From Planctomicrobium piriforme (GTDB lineage: Bacteria; Planctomycetota; Planctomycetia; Pirellulales; PNKZ01): 8,966 nucleotides of DNA. Below, in pieces: positions 7,251 through 8,966 of this stretch (its first letter is position 1; each line of letters begins with the position of its first letter). The stretch covers positions 1 to 8,966 of the forward strand of contig CAMCTH010000158.1 in assembly GCA_945877965.1 (NCBI GenBank), given 5' to 3'. Under the pieces are notes generated by a model. That model had not been told where the DNA came from, ran no database searches, and saw only the letters and a list, made by a program, of their open reading frames with translations. Both the position numbers and the translations under genes were made by a program.

Positions 7251-7321
7251 CGCACAGAATCGTCGCGACTTAGCCCCCTCATTTCCGCCGCAATTCACCG
7301 ATTTTGCCGAGTATCTGCCCG

Positions 7322-8966
7322 ATGATCGATCGCGAAGGCCGTCAGTTCTTGAAATGCGATGTCTTGGTGGCGGGGGGCGGACCGGCGGGCGTTCCCGCGG
7401 CGGTTGCGGCGGCTCGCAACGGGGCGAAGGTGATCCTCTTCCATGATCGGCCGGTCCTCGGCGGAAACGCTTCGAGCGAAGTGCGGATGCACATCGTCGG
7501 CGCCGATTGCAGCGGCCATCGTTGCGGCTCGCCCGACGTCGAATCGCGCGAAGGGGGCATCATCGAAGAGATCCGACTCGAAGCGGCGGTGACAAACCCG
7601 CAACGCTCGCCGTCGATCTTCGATCTGATCCTGTACAACCTCTGCCGCCAAGAGCCGAACTTGACGTTGCTGCTGAACACGACCGTCGACGGGGCCGTCG
7701 TCGAGGGAGATCGCATCACGCAGGCCTATGCGACGCGCGCCTCGACCGAGGACCGCTACGTCATCGAGGCGGATATCTTTCTCGATTGCACGGGTGACGG
7801 GCGGCTAGGGGTCGAGGCGGGGGCCGACTTTCGCGTCGGCCGCGAGGCGCGAGGCGAGTTCGACGAAATCCTGGCGGTCGATGAAGCCGACGAACTGCGG
7901 CTCGGTTCGACGTTGATGTTTCAGGCGAAGAAATACGATCGGCCGATGCCGTTTGCGCCGCCGTCGTGGGCCCGCAAGTTTACGGAGCACGACCTGCGAC
8001 TTCGCCCACACGCCAGCGCCGAGGTCGATCTCGGCCTCGAATTCGGCTACTGGTGGGTCGAATGGGGCGGCACGCTCGACACGATCAAAGATAACGAACA
8101 GATTCGCGACGAGTTGCTGGCGATCTTGCTCGGCGTATGGGATCACGTCAAGAACGGCGGCAACCACGGGGCCGAGAACTGGGCCCTCGAATGGTGCGGC
8201 TTCGTGCCGGGCAAGCGCGAGAGTCGCCGCTTCCTCGGTCAGTATGTGCTCCGCGAACAAGACGTGATGCAGTCGACGCCGTTTGCGGATGCGATTGCCT
8301 TCGGCGGCTGGCACATCGACACGCATCCGCCGGGCGGCGTCGATGCGATCGACGAAGAGCCGTGCACCCAACATCGCGTGCCGCATTTGTACGACATTCC
8401 GCTGCGGGCCTGCGTCAGTCGTAATCGGTCGAACTTGATGTTCGCAGGGCGCAACATCTCAGCGACGCACATTGCGTTTGCCTCGACGCGTGTGATGGCG
8501 ACCTGCGCTGCGATGGGACAAGGAGTCGGCACAGCCGCCGCCTTGGCAGTTCGCAGCCGACTTGCTCCCGCTCAGATAGCTGAGGATGCGGCCTTCCTCC
8601 AGATCTTGCAGCAACAACTGCTACGCGACGATGCGTATCTGATCGGTCGCACGAACGAAGCCCACGCCGATGCAGCCCTTCGCGCGACGGTCACCGCGTC
8701 GAGTTTCGCCCCCGGCGGCGAGCCGGCGAACGTCATCAGCGGACAGACGCGCAGCGTGCATGGCGTGAAGGGATCACCCGCCGATCGTGCCCGCCCCGGA
8801 ACGCACCGTTGGCGGAGCGATCCGACTCGGCCGCTGCCGCAATCGCTGCAACTCACTTGGCCCGCGCCGATCACGGCCCACCGCGTGCAACTCATTTTCG
8901 ACACCGGCATGTCGCGGCCGCTTACTTTCACGCTGGCCGACGGTTATGTCCGCCTGATGACGTGGG
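7322..8966 (+). CDS. FAD-dependent oxidoreductase (3' end outside window)
   Basis: The frame is open from ATG 7322 through the window end, 548 residues with no stop, so the gene is truncated by the edge. The N-terminal Rossmann motif GGGPAG (18-23) is followed by DRPVLGGNASSE (42-53), DCTGDGRLG (155-163) and a C-terminal FAD motif FAGRNISATHIAF (374-386) with GQGVGTAAA (399-407). These are hallmarks of a PF12831-type FAD-dependent oxidoreductase family common in planctomycetes and related bacteria. Beyond residue ~460 the sequence changes to a beta-sandwich-like stretch (HRWRSDPTRPLPQSLQLTW, then VQLIFDTGM), suggesting a discoidin/carbohydrate-binding-like domain. No signal peptide is seen. 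The substrate is unknown; sugar-related oxidation is a guess from the appended domain. The Shine-Dalgarno sequence is weak; an in-frame TTG at 7304 is the only upstream alternative before a TAG at 7271. Divergently placed from the lipid operon, with no evident functional link. Confidence 0.88.
   Translation, partial: MIDREGRQFLKCDVLVAGGGPAGVPAAVAAARNGAKVILFHDRPVLGGNASSEVRMHIVGADCSGHRCGSPDVESREGGIIEEIRLEAAVTNPQRSPSIFDLILYNLCRQEPNLTLLLNTTVDGAVVEGDRITQAYATRASTEDRYVIEADIFLDCTGDGRLGVEAGADFRVGREARGEFDEILAVDEADELRLGSTLMFQAKKYDRPMPFAPPSWARKFTEHDLRLRPHASAEVDLGLEFGYWWVEWGGTLDTIKDNEQIRDELLAILLGVWDHVKNGGNHGAENWALEWCGFVPGKRESRRFLGQYVLREQDVMQSTPFADAIAFGGWHIDTHPPGGVDAIDEEPCTQHRVPHLYDIPLRACVSRNRSNLMFAGRNISATHIAFASTRVMATCAAMGQGVGTAAALAVRSRLAPAQIAEDAAFLQILQQQLLRDDAYLIGRTNEAHADAALRATVTASSFAPGGEPANVISGQTRSVHGVKGSPADRARPGTHRWRSDPTRPLPQSLQLTWPAPITAHRVQLIFDTGMSRPLTFTLADGYVRLMTW

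Noticed and set aside
7805..8386. A 193-codon minus-strand frame
   Set aside because: It lies inside the plus-strand FAD oxidoreductase, whose FAD motifs are continuous across it.

Overview
The window looks like chromosomal DNA of a high-GC bacterium. The protein styles suggest a planctomycete, probably of the Pirellula type: a secreted Kelch protein, a DUF4198-type exported protein starting Ala-His-Phe-Val-Trp, and an FAD oxidoreductase with the RPVLGGNASSE signature and a C-terminal beta-sandwich-like tail. This assignment is inference; no rRNA or other marker gene is present. There is no sign of phage, insertion sequence, CRISPR or tRNA.

Layout. (1) Positions 1-1825, plus strand: the 3' part of a Kelch-repeat gene, a strong hairpin, then a likely two-gene unit of hemP (tiny hemin-uptake protein) and a secreted DUF4198-like protein. 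(2) Positions 1845-7103, minus strand: a tight five-gene operon, transcribed from right to left: flavin amine-oxidase-like protein, DUF1365 protein, cyclopropane-fatty-acid-synthase (CFA) family enzyme, a second CFA/coclaurine-N-methyltransferase-like enzyme, and a DUF1295 membrane protein. Neighbouring genes are 4 nt apart or overlap by 4, 4 and 17 nt. (3) A 218-nt divergent promoter region. (4) From 7322 to the window end, plus strand: a large FAD-dependent oxidoreductase, cut by the window edge.

How the genes work together. The minus-strand operon is almost certainly a lipid-modification pathway. The CFA-type enzymes would transfer a methyl or methylene group from S-adenosylmethionine to double bonds of membrane acyl chains. 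The flavoprotein and the DUF1295 protein (steroid-5-alpha-reductase-like fold) would supply redox steps, and DUF1365 is a constant partner of unknown chemistry. From memory, the order FAD protein - DUF1365 - CFA - DUF1295 matches the Mycobacterium tuberculosis Rv0449c-Rv0446c block (with ufaA1) beside sigK, and resembles the sigma-E/ChrR-linked lipid genes of proteobacteria. What differs here is the extra methyltransferase between CFA and DUF1295, and the absence of a sigma/anti-sigma pair in the visible window. By eye alignment to E. coli Cfa, the first CFA-like protein has replaced two bicarbonate-ligand residues, while the second keeps them. The two enzymes therefore probably do different reactions, and the product (cyclopropane, methyl-branched or furan fatty acid) is open. 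This operon is the most interesting part of the window.
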